Notes: generated from the letters alone by a model not told the origin. A stretch of 64,000 nucleotides of DNA from Xylanibacter oryzae DSM 17970 (GCF_000585355.1 NZ_KK073873.1:2275703-2339702); one strand, 5' to 3'. Numbered from the stretch's first letter, positions 9,854 to 19,720 are shown. Numbers and translations are program-made.

Positions 9854-9878
9854 ATTCTTTTTACTTGATGTTAAAATG

Positions 9879-9886
9879 CAAAATTA
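9879..9886 (-). promoter_or_regulatory. -7 box TAATTTTG for the OmpA-like gene
   Basis: Minus-strand TAATTTTG followed by CA, 26 bp upstream of the ATG at 9853, fits the Bacteroidetes -7 consensus. Confidence 0.65.
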
Positions 9887-9993
9887 AACATTATACTGGA
9901 TATAAGACGCGCCAAAACAAAAAAAGTTAAGTTGATCGAACTTAAATAAATATAAAATCTTATATCAGTTTAATAAACAAAATAAAATATTGC

Positions 9994-10001
9994 TAAATTT
10001 G
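9994..10001 (+). promoter_or_regulatory. -7 box TAAATTTG for the histidine kinase gene
   Basis: TAAATTTG followed by CA lies 16 bp before the ATG at 10018, giving a very short leader. The alternative ATG at 10027 (MKTPYITI) would leave a slightly longer leader and is also possible. Confidence 0.6.
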
Positions 10002-10017
10002 CATCCCAAAATTTAAA

Positions 10018-11838
10018 ATGCTAAAAATGAAGACACCATATATAACAATTCTATTTTTATTGACACTAGTAATTGCCTGGTATGAAAAAAGCTATTCTGA
10101 AAGCAATACAAAGGTAGAATATAGAGAAGACATTCTTACAGATAAATACTTAAAATACTTTGGGGATAATGATGCTAAATCTTTTTTCCCTGTTGCAGAA
10201 AAACTTAAAAACATATATATACAAAAAGGTGAAAAAGATAAATTTTACCGTATTTGGTGTAATGAAGTCATTTTTTACGTTAATGTAAAAAATTTACACC
10301 GTGCCATTTCTGAAGTTGGCAAAATGAGGATAGACGCATTAAATTCAAATAACAAATATGGACAAGCATTGTCGTCATATGATCTCGGAATAATATATGA
10401 AATAAGTAAAGATAATAAATTGGCGAAAAAATATTATACTGAAAGCATTAATTTAATGAAGCAATTTCACAATAAAGAGAGGTTAGCACCTTTATATAAC
10501 AGATTAGCGACATTGTATATTGAAACAGAACCAGAAATAGCAGATAGTCTATTAAACTTATCTATAGACAAAGAAACAGACTGGACTGCAAAATTTGACT
10601 GCTATTCACAAGAATGTTATTTAGGACTTACTACAGATAACAATGAAAAGTTCTATGAATATTATAAAAAATGTAAGTACATAGAAAGATACAATAAGAA
10701 ATACATTGTTCCTGAATGGACATCATATCTAGAAGTAATCAGACAGTACTTTGACAAAAATTACGACAAAGCATTGTACCTAACTAAATATATTGCAGAA
10801 GAAATTGATAAGCATCATATTCGGTATTACATATACAAAAAAATGGGCGACAGTGACAAGGCTCTAAAAGAAATGGAAAAGATGTATCAATATGAAGAGT
10901 CATCAAGAGCTGTAGCAGACAATGAGGATTTTATAGCCATAACACAAGAAATGGACAAGGCCAAGATGCAAAAGGAACGGCAAGAGATGCAAAATAAGAT
11001 AAGGAATATTACCTATTCAGGATTTACGTTCTTTCTCCTATTAATGATTGTTCTTCTACATTATTTATTTATTAGAAAGAAACATGAATTAAAAAAATTA
11101 AACTGCAAAAACGAAGAACTAAAATTAGCAAGAGAACAAGCTGAAGCATCTGAAAAGATGAAAGTTGAATTCATTGAGAATATGAGCCACGAGATTCGAA
11201 CTCCACTTAATACAATTTCTGGTTTCACGCAGATAATGGCAACTGATTCTATAGATATTGATCATGATACTAGAAAGAGCATGTCTTTCAAGATTACAGA
11301 CAATGTCAAAAAACTAACAGATATAATAGATAACATACTAGAATTATCGTCATTAAAGAGTAATGCAAAAATAGTCGAAAAGGAACAAATAAATTGCAAT
11401 ACATTCTGCAAAGAGGCTTTGTTTAATATCAAAGACAATAAAAATGAGCATGTTGAATTAATATTTTCATCTGACATACCCGACAGCAAGAACCTAATAG
11501 CTAATAAACACGACTTACTTATATCAATAGGTAAAATACTTACAAATGCATGCAAATTTACTAAAAAAGGATACATACATATGCATTGTGAAAGCAGTAA
11601 AGATGGGGAAAAAATGATATTAAGCGTAATGGATACTGGTCCTGGCATCCCAATAGAAAAAGCAGAAATTGTATTTGATAAATTTGTAAAACTAGATAGC
11701 TTTACTTCTGGTACCGGTCTTGGTCTTACTGCATGCAGGTATATTATAGAACAAATGGGAGGAATAGTTATACTGGATAAAGACTATAACAAAGGTTGTA
11801 AATTTGTTATAACACTTCCTTTTGGAGACGTAGAATAA
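10018..11838 (+). CDS. TPR-containing membrane sensor histidine kinase (orphan)
   Basis: 606 residues. A membrane anchor near 8-24 precedes a helical repeat sensor region (about 60-310, TPR-like pairs such as KYGQALSSYDLGIIYEISKDNKLAKKYY), presumably periplasmic. A second membrane segment lies near 330-350 (FTFFLLLMIVLLHYLFI), then a short coiled coil and the kinase core: H box SHEIRTPLN with phospho-accepting His391, N-box-like TNACKFTKKG, G1 MDTGPGIP, and G2 TGLGLTACRYI. There is no fused receiver domain and no response regulator gene next to it, so its partner must be elsewhere. The signal is unknown. The gene stands alone between two promoters. Confidence 0.88.
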   Translation: MLKMKTPYITILFLLTLVIAWYEKSYSESNTKVEYREDILTDKYLKYFGDNDAKSFFPVAEKLKNIYIQKGEKDKFYRIWCNEVIFYVNVKNLHRAISEVGKMRIDALNSNNKYGQALSSYDLGIIYEISKDNKLAKKYYTESINLMKQFHNKERLAPLYNRLATLYIETEPEIADSLLNLSIDKETDWTAKFDCYSQECYLGLTTDNNEKFYEYYKKCKYIERYNKKYIVPEWTSYLEVIRQYFDKNYDKALYLTKYIAEEIDKHHIRYYIYKKMGDSDKALKEMEKMYQYEESSRAVADNEDFIAITQEMDKAKMQKERQEMQNKIRNITYSGFTFFLLLMIVLLHYLFIRKKHELKKLNCKNEELKLAREQAEASEKMKVEFIENMSHEIRTPLNTISGFTQIMATDSIDIDHDTRKSMSFKITDNVKKLTDIIDNILELSSLKSNAKIVEKEQINCNTFCKEALFNIKDNKNEHVELIFSSDIPDSKNLIANKHDLLISIGKILTNACKFTKKGYIHMHCESSKDGEKMILSVMDTGPGIPIEKAEIVFDKFVKLDSFTSGTGLGLTACRYIIEQMGGIVILDKDYNKGCKFVITLPFGDVE

Positions 11839-11862
11839 AAAAATATAAACTTCTCTTTTTAT

Positions 11863-11893
11863 TTTGTATTTATCGCAAATTACAGTACCTTTG
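11863..11893 (+). promoter_or_regulatory. purL promoter: TTTG (-33) and TACCTTTG (-7)
   Basis: TTTG at 11863-11866 and TACCTTTG at 11886-11893 are 19 bp apart, the best full match to the Bacteroidetes -33/-7 promoter in the window. Transcription would start near 11900, 30 bp before the ATG. Confidence 0.65.
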
Positions 11894-11929
11894 CAACATA
11901 TTTCATAACATATTATAAATAAATAAGGT

Positions 11930-14900
11930 ATGATTCTTTTTTTTAGGACTCCATCTGACAGCGTGATAGCAACAGAAACTGACCATCAGCTGAATCAGGA
12001 CGAGACGAATGAACTTTGTTGGCTTTACGGTGACGCGAAGCTTGAAAATGGCGACAAGATAGAAGGTTACTTCGTCGGTCCGCGCCGTGAAATGATTACT
12101 CCTTGGAGTACAAATGCCGTAGAGATAACACAGAATATGAGTCTCCACGGCATTTTGCGTATAGAAGAGTATTTCCCTGTAAAGACTAAGGATGCTGATC
12201 ACGACCCTATGTTACAACGTATGTATGATGGTCTTGACCAACAGATTTTTACCGTAAACCACAAACCGGAACCAATAAAGCATGTAGAAGACCTTGAAAA
12301 ATATAACGAGGAGGAAGGCTTAGCTCTATCAAAGGAAGAGATGGACTATCTGCACACTATTGAGAAGCAACTTAACCGTTCTCTTACAGATTCTGAAATT
12401 TTCGGTTTCGCACAGATCAATTCAGAGCATTGTCGACATAAGATTTTCGGTGGCGTATTCGTTATAGATGGAAAAGAAATGGAGTCTTCACTGTTTTCTA
12501 TGATAAAGAAGACTACAAAAGAGAATCCAAATAAGATACTTAGTGCATATAAAGATAATGTGGCTTTTGCCCAAGGTCCCGTCATAGAACAGTTTGCACC
12601 TGCAGATCAGTCTACATCTGATTACTTTCGTATCAAAGATGTAGAAAGCGTTATCTCTTTAAAGGCAGAAACTCATAATTTCCCTACTACAGTTGAACCC
12701 TTCAATGGTGCAGCTACCGGTACTGGAGGTGAAATTCGCGACCGTATGGGTGGTGGTGTAGGTTCATGGCCTATTGCTGGTACAGCTGTATACATGACTT
12801 CTTATCCTCGCCTTAATGGTGGCCGCGACTGGGAGGACATTCTACCTGTACGTAAATGGTTGTATCAGACTCCAGAACAGATTCTTATTAAAGCATCAAA
12901 CGGTGCTTCTGATTTCGGAAACAAATTTGGTCAGCCACTTATTACCGGTTCGGTACTTACATTTGAACACAAAGAAGGTGAAGAGACTTATGCTTACGAT
13001 AAAGTCATCATGCTTGCAGGTGGTGTTGGATATGGAACAAAGCGCGATTGTCTTAAAAAAGAACCACAAACCGGCAATAAAGTAGTTGTTGTAGGTGGAG
13101 ACAACTATCGTATCGGGCTTGGCGGTGGTAGCGTTTCAAGCGTTGACACAGGTCGTTACTCTAATGGAATCGAGCTGAATGCAGTACAGCGTGCCAATCC
13201 TGAAATGCAGAAACGTGCTTATAATCTAGTACGTGCACTATGCGAAGAGGATAATAATCCTGTAGTGAGTATTCATGATCATGGTTCAGCAGGTCACGTA
13301 AACTGTCTTTCTGAACTAGTTGAAGAATGTGGTGGGGAAATTGATATGACGAAATTGCCTATCGGTGATAAGACACTTTCTTCTAAAGAAATTATAGCCA
13401 ACGAAAGTCAGGAGCGTATGGGTCTTCTGATTGACGAAAAACACATTGAGCACGTAAGTAAAATAGCTGAGCGCGAACGTGCTCCGTTATATGTTGTAGG
13501 CGAGACGACTGGTGATTCCCACTTTTCTTTTGTGCAAGGTGATGGAATTAAACCATTTGATTTGGATGTTGCTCAGATGTTTGGACATTCGCCAAAGACT
13601 TATATGATAGACAAGACGGTTGAACGTCATTATGAAAATGTAAGTTATACTCAAGACAAACTTGATGAATATATAAATAGAGTACTTCAGTTAGAAGCTG
13701 TAGCATGCAAAGACTGGTTGACAAATAAAGTTGACCGAAGCGTAACAGGAAAAGTAGCCCGCCAGCAATGTCAAGGTCAAATACAGTTACCTTTAAGCGA
13801 TTGCGGTGTCGTGGCGCTCGACTATCGTGGAGAGAAAGGTATTGCTACTGCTTTAGGTCATGCACCTCAGGCCGGTCTTGCATCACCTGAAGCAGGTTCT
13901 GTATTATCAGTCGCAGAGTCACTTACGAACATAGTATGGGCACCACTAGCTGAGGGATTGAATAGTCTCAGCCTATCAGCCAACTGGATGTGGCCTTGCC
14001 GTTCACAAGAAGGAGAAGACGCACGTCTATACAGTGCAGTAAAGGCGCTTAGCGATTTCTGCTGTGCAATCAATGTCAATGTTCCTACAGGTAAAGACTC
14101 TCTCTCAATGAGCCAGCAATATCCTAGTGGAGAAAAACTAATAAGCCCCGGAACAGTAATAGTAACCAGTGGCGGTGAGGTAAGCGATGTGAAAAAGGTC
14201 GTATCACCTGTATTGGTTAACGACAAAAATTCTTCTATATACCACATTGATTTCTCATTTGATGATCAAAGATTAGGTGGCAGTGCATTTGCACAAAGCA
14301 TGGGCAAGATTGGTGATGATGTTCCTACTGTTAAGAACCCTGATTACTTTGTAGACGCATTCAATGCTATTCAAGAAATGATTAATCGCGAATGGATCAT
14401 GGCTGGCCATGATATAAGTGCAGGTGGTATGATTACTACTTTACTTGAAATGTGCTTTGCTAATGTAGATGGTGGTATGCATATCAACCTGCATGATTTA
14501 GTAGGAGACGATATCGTAAAAATATTATTAGCTGAGAATCCAGGTGTTATCATACAGGTATCAGATACACATAAAGAAGAATTCATAAAATTTATGGAAG
14601 ATGCAGGTGTCGGATTTGCTAAAATCGGTTACCCTACTCCATCTATAAGAAAGATAGTAATAAAGAAAGGTGAATTGGAGCACGAGTTTGACATAGATGC
14701 ATTACGCGACGTATGGTACAAGACATCTTACCTGCTTGATCAGAAACAAAGTATGAACGGATGTGCAAAGAAACGCTACGAAAACTACAAGAAACAACCA
14801 ATGGATATGAAGTTTAACAAAGACTTCACAGGAAAATTCACTGAATATGGGATATCACCAGACCGTCGTACAGCAAGTGGCATAAAAGCTGCTATCATCC

Positions 14901-15634
14901 GTGAGAAAGGAACCAATGGAGAGCGTGAAATGGCTTATTCTCTGTATCTTGCAGGATTTGATGTAAAAGACGTAATGATGACCGACCTCATAAGCGGCCG
15001 CGAAACATTAGAAGACATATCAATGATCGTCTTTTGCGGAGGATTCTCTAATTCTGACGTCCTTGGTTCTGCTAAGGGATGGGCTGGAGCCTTCTTATTC
15101 AATCCTAAAGCGAAAGAAGCGCTTGACAAATTCTATGCACGTAAAGATACACTTTCTTTAGGAATATGTAACGGTTGCCAATTAATGGTTGAACTCAACC
15201 TATTAAACCCTGAGCATAAGAACCGCGCACGCATGCTTCACAATGAGTCACATAAGTTTGAGAGTAAATTTGTTGGTATCACTATTCCTAAAAACAATAG
15301 TGTTATGTTTGGAAGTCTTAGTGATAACAAACTAGGTCTCTGGGTTGCCCACGGAGAAGGAAAGTTCTCTTTGCCAGAATCAGAAGACAAATACAATGTC
15401 ATAGCAAAATACAACTATAGCGAGTATCCTGGTAATCCTAATGGTTCAGACTATAATGTAGCAGGTATTTGTAGTACAGACGGACGTCATCTGGCAATGA
15501 TGCCACATCTTGAGCGAGCCATATTCCCATGGCAGAGCGCATGGTATCCGGCAGACCATCTCAATGATGAGGTAACACCTTGGATTGAGGCATTTGTAAA
15601 TGCACGCAAATGGATTGAAGGAAAAATGAAATAA
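11930..15634 (+). CDS. purL: Phosphoribosylformylglycinamidine synthase (large single-chain type)
   Basis: 1234 residues, the length of the single-chain enzyme. It converts FGAR, ATP and glutamine to FGAM, step four of de novo purine synthesis, in the cytoplasm. Domains in order: N-terminal PurS-like part, linker with SEHCRHKIF, first AIRS-like ATP domain with VSLKAETHNFPTT-like SLKAETHNFPTTVEPFNGAATGTGGEIRD, second AIRS pair with VPTGKDSLSMS, and a class I glutaminase at the C-terminus. The glutaminase has nucleophile Cys1080 in LGICNGCQL and the His1193-x-Glu1195 pair in MPHLERAIFPWQ. All key residues look intact. The downstream transporter gene starts 5 bp after its stop, so the two are probably co-transcribed. 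Confidence 0.98.
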   Translation: MILFFRTPSDSVIATETDHQLNQDETNELCWLYGDAKLENGDKIEGYFVGPRREMITPWSTNAVEITQNMSLHGILRIEEYFPVKTKDADHDPMLQRMYDGLDQQIFTVNHKPEPIKHVEDLEKYNEEEGLALSKEEMDYLHTIEKQLNRSLTDSEIFGFAQINSEHCRHKIFGGVFVIDGKEMESSLFSMIKKTTKENPNKILSAYKDNVAFAQGPVIEQFAPADQSTSDYFRIKDVESVISLKAETHNFPTTVEPFNGAATGTGGEIRDRMGGGVGSWPIAGTAVYMTSYPRLNGGRDWEDILPVRKWLYQTPEQILIKASNGASDFGNKFGQPLITGSVLTFEHKEGEETYAYDKVIMLAGGVGYGTKRDCLKKEPQTGNKVVVVGGDNYRIGLGGGSVSSVDTGRYSNGIELNAVQRANPEMQKRAYNLVRALCEEDNNPVVSIHDHGSAGHVNCLSELVEECGGEIDMTKLPIGDKTLSSKEIIANESQERMGLLIDEKHIEHVSKIAERERAPLYVVGETTGDSHFSFVQGDGIKPFDLDVAQMFGHSPKTYMIDKTVERHYENVSYTQDKLDEYINRVLQLEAVACKDWLTNKVDRSVTGKVARQQCQGQIQLPLSDCGVVALDYRGEKGIATALGHAPQAGLASPEAGSVLSVAESLTNIVWAPLAEGLNSLSLSANWMWPCRSQEGEDARLYSAVKALSDFCCAINVNVPTGKDSLSMSQQYPSGEKLISPGTVIVTSGGEVSDVKKVVSPVLVNDKNSSIYHIDFSFDDQRLGGSAFAQSMGKIGDDVPTVKNPDYFVDAFNAIQEMINREWIMAGHDISAGGMITTLLEMCFANVDGGMHINLHDLVGDDIVKILLAENPGVIIQVSDTHKEEFIKFMEDAGVGFAKIGYPTPSIRKIVIKKGELEHEFDIDALRDVWYKTSYLLDQKQSMNGCAKKRYENYKKQPMDMKFNKDFTGKFTEYGISPDRRTASGIKAAIIREKGTNGEREMAYSLYLAGFDVKDVMMTDLISGRETLEDISMIVFCGGFSNSDVLGSAKGWAGAFLFNPKAKEALDKFYARKDTLSLGICNGCQLMVELNLLNPEHKNRARMLHNESHKFESKFVGITIPKNNSVMFGSLSDNKLGLWVAHGEGKFSLPESEDKYNVIAKYNYSEYPGNPNGSDYNVAGICSTDGRHLAMMPHLERAIFPWQSAWYPADHLNDEVTPWIEAFVNARKWIEGKMK

Positions 15635-15638
15635 TTGG

Positions 15639-16184
15639 ATGGACAATTTTTATTGGAAATCATTTAAGACATTCTTTAAGATTGGCATGTTCACCTTTGG
15701 TGGTGGACATGCCATGATACCAGTTATTGAATCAGAAATTGTAGATAAGAATAAATGGATAGACAAGAAAACTTTTTGTGACCTTATTTCTGTATCACAA
15801 AGTTGTCCCGGTGCTTTTACCATTAATATAAGTGTTTTCATAGGATATAAATTAAAGAAAACACGTGGCGCATTATGTACAGGCATCGGTACAGCCTTAC
15901 CTTCTTTTCTCATAGTTCTTTTAGTAGCGATGTTTTTTCATCATTTTCAAGACAACAAAGTTATCGCAGCAATATTCCATGGAATCCGCCCTGCTGTTGT
16001 TGCTCTCATTGCTGTACCTACTTTCAATCTAGCAAAGAGTGCTAATATCGGATGGAGCAACTTCTGGATTCCTATAGCAAGCACATTAGCAATCTGGGCC
16101 CTTGGAGTATCACCTATTTATATAATAATAATAGCCGGACTAGGAGGATTTCTTTACGGTAAGTTTATTAAGCCAACAGAGTAG
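15639..16184 (+). CDS. chrA: CHR-family chromate transporter, first half of split pair
   Basis: 181 residues with one CHR domain: FKIGMFTFGGGHAMIPVIESEIV near the N-terminus, then SQSCPGAFTINISVFIGYK and a FHGIRPAVVALI helix. In the short-chain CHR group two adjacent genes each encode one domain, and the products work as an antiparallel pair in the inner membrane. Known members export chromate, possibly as a sulfate analogue; the natural substrate here is unproven. It begins 5 bp after purL and ends 5 bp before its partner. Confidence 0.88.
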   Translation: MDNFYWKSFKTFFKIGMFTFGGGHAMIPVIESEIVDKNKWIDKKTFCDLISVSQSCPGAFTINISVFIGYKLKKTRGALCTGIGTALPSFLIVLLVAMFFHHFQDNKVIAAIFHGIRPAVVALIAVPTFNLAKSANIGWSNFWIPIASTLAIWALGVSPIYIIIIAGLGGFLYGKFIKPTE

Positions 16185-16189
16185 ATAAA

Positions 16190-16765
16190 ATGATCTATTT
16201 GCAATTGTTTATAACATTCTTTGAGATCGGAATATTCGGTTTCGGTGGAGGATACAGTATGCTTTCACTTATTCAAAGTGAGGTAGTACAACATTATCAC
16301 TGGCTTACTACAGGTGAATTTACTGATATTGTAGCTATCAGTCAGGCAACTCCTGGACCAATCGGGATTAATTCTGCTACATATTGTGGATATACAGCCA
16401 TACACAATGCCGGATACAATGAAGGCATGTCAATACTAGGCAGCAGTATAGCTACAATCGCATTAATTTTGCCATCTTTTATAATCATAATTATGGCAAG
16501 CAAGATGCTCATAAAATATATGAATACCATAGAGGTACAATCTATATTTTCTGGCCTACGACCTGCCATAGTAGGAATACTTACAGCTGCAACATTACTG
16601 TTAATGACGCCCGAGAACTTCAATTCCCCGAAGGTTAATCCATGGCATTTCTGGATAAGTATAGGACTGTTCATATCTACGTTTATTGGAATAAAGTATA
16701 TGAAAATTAATCCAATAAGGATGATTCTATATAGTGCTTTTGCCGGATTGCTTTTGCTATACTAA
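16190..16765 (+). CDS. chrA: CHR-family chromate transporter, second half of split pair
   Basis: 191 residues with the same signature as its neighbour: FEIGIFGFGGGYSMLSLIQSEVV, AISQATPGPIGINSATYCGY and SGLRPAIVGILTAA, and about five hydrophobic membrane segments. It is expected to pair with the preceding gene product. Its last 9 bases overlap the 3' end of the convergent SprT-like gene, leaving no room for a separate terminator on either strand. Confidence 0.88.
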   Translation: MIYLQLFITFFEIGIFGFGGGYSMLSLIQSEVVQHYHWLTTGEFTDIVAISQATPGPIGINSATYCGYTAIHNAGYNEGMSILGSSIATIALILPSFIIIIMASKMLIKYMNTIEVQSIFSGLRPAIVGILTAATLLLMTPENFNSPKVNPWHFWISIGLFISTFIGIKYMKINPIRMILYSAFAGLLLLY

Positions 16766-17404
16766 AATAAAAGGTTCTAATATAGAGACTTTTTCATCAT
16801 ATATTTTTTTGCTAACCTTACGTGCTCTAGGGCTCCTTACCTGCCTGAATGAACTAAAATATTCATCTTTGGCTATATACCATTTATGACTTTTAATATT
16901 CGGCGCTTTACAAAATATATTATCAATATAACGCACGTAACCAGGATTTATTACCGACAAATAATAATCATTTTCATTGGATTCTGCCGCTAGTACAAGC
17001 CTCTCTACGGGAGCACGTTTTACAGCGATATTAAGTGTTTGCAATTTAGTGCTTACAGACAATTCCCAATTATATTTTTTATTTAGATTATTCATCATAG
17101 ATCTGAAAACTTTACCATGAGCAGATGTGTCCTTGATATTGTTTAATGATATGTAATAATGTAGCATCTCATGCAACAGTGTATTAAGATATTGCCATTC
17201 ACTCTGATCATAATATACACTTAGCCTTATTGTATAATCAAATCTTTTTGATCCAAACAATGTATGTTTAGTCTTATAATTCAGTGAACCAAGAATCATT
17301 TTAGCCCTACCTATCGCAAATTTTGGTTTCGGCAGTTTATCTTCGAAATAGTCATGGTTGAATTTTTCGAAGTTCGATTCTATAAAATTAATGTCTATAC
17401 GCAT
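16757..17404 (-). CDS. SprT-like zinc metalloprotease
   Basis: 215 residues. The SprT fold is marked by NHDYFEDKLPKPKFAIGRAK at the N-terminus and by HEMLH at 78-82, with His96 in SAHGKVF as the likely third zinc ligand. The C-terminal part lacks the four-cysteine zinc ribbon of SprT/SPRTN proteins but has a basic stretch RQVRSPRARKVSKK. SprT-like enzymes of eukaryotes cut DNA-protein crosslinks; the bacterial role is less clear. It is a single gene convergent with the chromate transporter, overlapping it by 9 bp. Confidence 0.8.
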   Translation of the reverse strand: MRIDINFIESNFEKFNHDYFEDKLPKPKFAIGRAKMILGSLNYKTKHTLFGSKRFDYTIRLSVYYDQSEWQYLNTLLHEMLHYYISLNNIKDTSAHGKVFRSMMNNLNKKYNWELSVSTKLQTLNIAVKRAPVERLVLAAESNENDYYLSVINPGYVRYIDNIFCKAPNIKSHKWYIAKDEYFSSFRQVRSPRARKVSKKIYDEKVSILEPFILV

Positions 17405-17453
17405 TTCTATATAATAAAAGTATTCTGCAAAGAGCAGTGTTTACCTAAGACTG

Positions 17454-17461
17454 CAAAGGTA
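17454..17461 (-). promoter_or_regulatory. -7 box TACCTTTG for the SprT-like gene
   Basis: Minus-strand TACCTTTG followed by CAG, 50 bp upstream of the start at 17404. Confidence 0.55.
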
Positions 17462-17503
17462 TAATTTTTTATTAAATTTTATTCGCAAGCCTTGCAGAAA
17501 AGT

Positions 17504-17532
17504 TTTGTTTCAAGATAAAATTATTATCTTTG
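17504..17532 (+). promoter_or_regulatory. ftsZ promoter: TTTG (-33) and TATCTTTG (-7)
   Basis: TTTG at 17504-17507 and TATCTTTG at 17525-17532 with 17 bp between. The ATG at 17555 follows 22 bp later. Confidence 0.6.
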
Positions 17533-17554
17533 CAACCAAAGATATATACAAGCA

Positions 17555-19078
17555 ATGGAAAATAACAGTTTTACACCTTTAGTAGACTTCGGTCAGCCTG
17601 AAGACAAATCAAAAAACATCATCAAAGTAATTGGTGTTGGTGGTGGTGGATGCAATGCTGTACGCAACATGTATCAGGAAGGCATTGTGAACGTAACATT
17701 TGCTGTATGTAACACAGATAGCCAATCACTTGCAAAATCTCCTGTCCCGGTAAAAATCCAACTTGGAAAATCCGGACTTGGTGCTGGAGCAAATCCTGAA
17801 AAAGGTCGTGAAGAAGCAGAACAAAACATTGATGACATAAAACGACTACTGGATGACGGTACAAAAATGGTATTTGTCACAGCAGGAATGGGTGGAGGAA
17901 CAGGTACTGGCGCTGCGCCTATAATAGCCGGTATAGCTAAAGAGAAAGGAATTCTCACAATCGGCATTGTCACAATACCCTTTTATTTCGAAAAGAAGAG
18001 AAAAATAATCAAAGCTCTTAAAGGTGTTGAGGAGATGCGCAAAAATGTAGACGCACTACTAATAATCAATAACGAGAGGCTCTGCGATGTCTTCTCTGAT
18101 ACACAAGTTACCATTAAGGAAGCATTCCATAGAGCAGACGATATTCTTTGTAATGCAGCTAAAAGCATATCCGAACTTATTACTGTAGGTGGTGACATTA
18201 ATCTCGACTTTCGTGATATAGAGACAACCATGCGTGGAGGTGGAGGCGCTATCATGGCAATGGGTCGTGCAAAAGGTGAGCATCGTGTAGAGAAGGCTAT
18301 AATTAATGCTTTAGACTCACCTCTCATATATGGAAGTGATATAAGTAAGGCAAAAAAGATATTATTTAATATATATACAGGAGAAAAGAATCCTTTATTC
18401 GTAAGTGAGATGCAGGAAATAGATGCCTTCATGGACGAACTTAACCCTGACATAGATGTTATCTGGGGTATATCAGATGATAACTCACTAGGTGAAGATG
18501 CCAAAGTTACTATTCTGGCAACAGGATTTGAAGACAGGTTCATTGACGAGATTCCAATTGAGAACCATGACATTAACGATAACGATTATTTTGACAAGAT
18601 AATCAAAAAATTGTATTTTCAAAAAGATACCATTGTAAATAGTAATGAAGAACAAGAAATTGACAACGCCAACGATGCTGATATTACCTTTACTGTAAGC
18701 GTAGGTGGAGATGATTATAATGAAGATGTAGACATTTCAGATAAAAAAACACTAAATGCTGAGACAAATGCAGATACTGAAATATCTATCAGTGAGAAGA
18801 GTGAAAGTAAAAATAATTACATTGAAAATTTTCAAGTAAAAAATGAAGAGATAAATATAGAACAATCTTCCGCCACTACGGAAGAGATTCAACCGGTTCA
18901 ATACAATACAGAGACAAATCAGATCAATGGTAAAAAAGAAAATGAAGAAACAGTAACGCGTCAAGAGCCCAAACCGCAGCAACCAGAAAAAAAACGACCT
19001 CTTACGTTTGTAGAAAAGGTTAAGAAGAGAATGGAGCAATTCGCTTTTGATATTACTCAAGATGACGACAACAAATAA
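17555..19078 (+). CDS. ftsZ: Cell division GTPase FtsZ
   Basis: 507 residues. It polymerises into the Z-ring under the inner membrane. The GTPase domain (about 20-210) has GVGGGGCNAV, the tubulin signature GGGTGTG at about 113-119, and NNERL. The activation domain (about 215-335) has DINLDFRDIET and ILATGFEDRF with the T7-loop type NLDF. A long acidic, Asn/Glu-rich linker (about 340-475) precedes the C-terminal peptide near 487-502 (RPLTFVEKVKKRMEQFAFDI) that would bind FtsA. The linker makes it longer than many FtsZ proteins. Upstream lie a SprT-like and chromate transporter genes rather than ftsQ and ftsA, so this copy is outside the usual division cluster. It is followed 6 bp later by a gene of unknown function. 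Confidence 0.97.
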   Translation: MENNSFTPLVDFGQPEDKSKNIIKVIGVGGGGCNAVRNMYQEGIVNVTFAVCNTDSQSLAKSPVPVKIQLGKSGLGAGANPEKGREEAEQNIDDIKRLLDDGTKMVFVTAGMGGGTGTGAAPIIAGIAKEKGILTIGIVTIPFYFEKKRKIIKALKGVEEMRKNVDALLIINNERLCDVFSDTQVTIKEAFHRADDILCNAAKSISELITVGGDINLDFRDIETTMRGGGGAIMAMGRAKGEHRVEKAIINALDSPLIYGSDISKAKKILFNIYTGEKNPLFVSEMQEIDAFMDELNPDIDVIWGISDDNSLGEDAKVTILATGFEDRFIDEIPIENHDINDNDYFDKIIKKLYFQKDTIVNSNEEQEIDNANDADITFTVSVGGDDYNEDVDISDKKTLNAETNADTEISISEKSESKNNYIENFQVKNEEINIEQSSATTEEIQPVQYNTETNQINGKKENEETVTRQEPKPQQPEKKRPLTFVEKVKKRMEQFAFDITQDDDNK

Positions 19079-19084
19079 AGCATA

Positions 19085-19672
19085 ATGATTGAGGCGAATA
19101 AAGACAACACTCCAGAAGAAATTGCAGAGGAAATACAATCTCGTGTCAACGCGTTACAAAATATGGGAAGAAATGATCTGCTCCTGCAGGCAATAAGTAT
19201 CCCTGTACTAGAAGAGTTACGCATCCAAGCAGCACGTAGTACCCTCAGCCCTCTCAAAATAACTTCGGATTATAGGTTTATCCTAACTAATCATAACACG
19301 GAGATAGAGCTATCACCTGTTCACAAGGCCGTATACTTACTATTTCTTAATCATCCAGAGGGCATAGAGTTCAAACGCCTTACCAACTATAAGAAAGAAT
19401 TGCTATACCTATACAAAGAAACGACAAACATATCAGACCTCTCAAAGATAGAAGAGAGCGTAGAACACCTTATTAATCCTTTCGACAATGCCATCAATGA
19501 AAAGTGTTCACGAATCAAGAAAGCTTTTTCAGACACCATGGACGAATATTCAGCTACATATTATATCATTAGCGGGCATGTAAAACGCCACGTAGAGGGT
19601 TCTTCAAAGATTTGGTATGAACGGTTGAAGGTTATAACTCTTCCACGAGAACTTGTAATCTGGCAGAAATAA
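19085..19672 (+). CDS. Conserved-looking protein of unknown function, downstream of ftsZ
   Basis: 195 residues, start ATG 6 bp after the ftsZ stop, so almost certainly in the same transcript. I do not recognise the family. There is no signal peptide or membrane segment. The N-terminus is helical (EEIAEEIQSRVNALQNMG), the middle contains LSPVHKAVYLLFLNHPEGIEFKRL, which looks like a small helix-turn-helix-type or winged fold, and Cys is nearly absent. The position suggests a cytoplasmic role linked to growth, but nothing in the sequence proves this. A hairpin terminator follows. Confidence 0.75.
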   Translation: MIEANKDNTPEEIAEEIQSRVNALQNMGRNDLLLQAISIPVLEELRIQAARSTLSPLKITSDYRFILTNHNTEIELSPVHKAVYLLFLNHPEGIEFKRLTNYKKELLYLYKETTNISDLSKIEESVEHLINPFDNAINEKCSRIKKAFSDTMDEYSATYYIISGHVKRHVEGSSKIWYERLKVITLPRELVIWQK

Positions 19673-19720
19673 ATATTTTCACAATAATACAAATAAATTT
19701 ATCTAATATTTGCGGTCTTA

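Noticed and set aside
17983..18573. 196-residue open frame opposite ftsZ
   Set aside because: Low-complexity Ser/Ile-rich product, no motif, and fully inside a strong ftsZ coding match.
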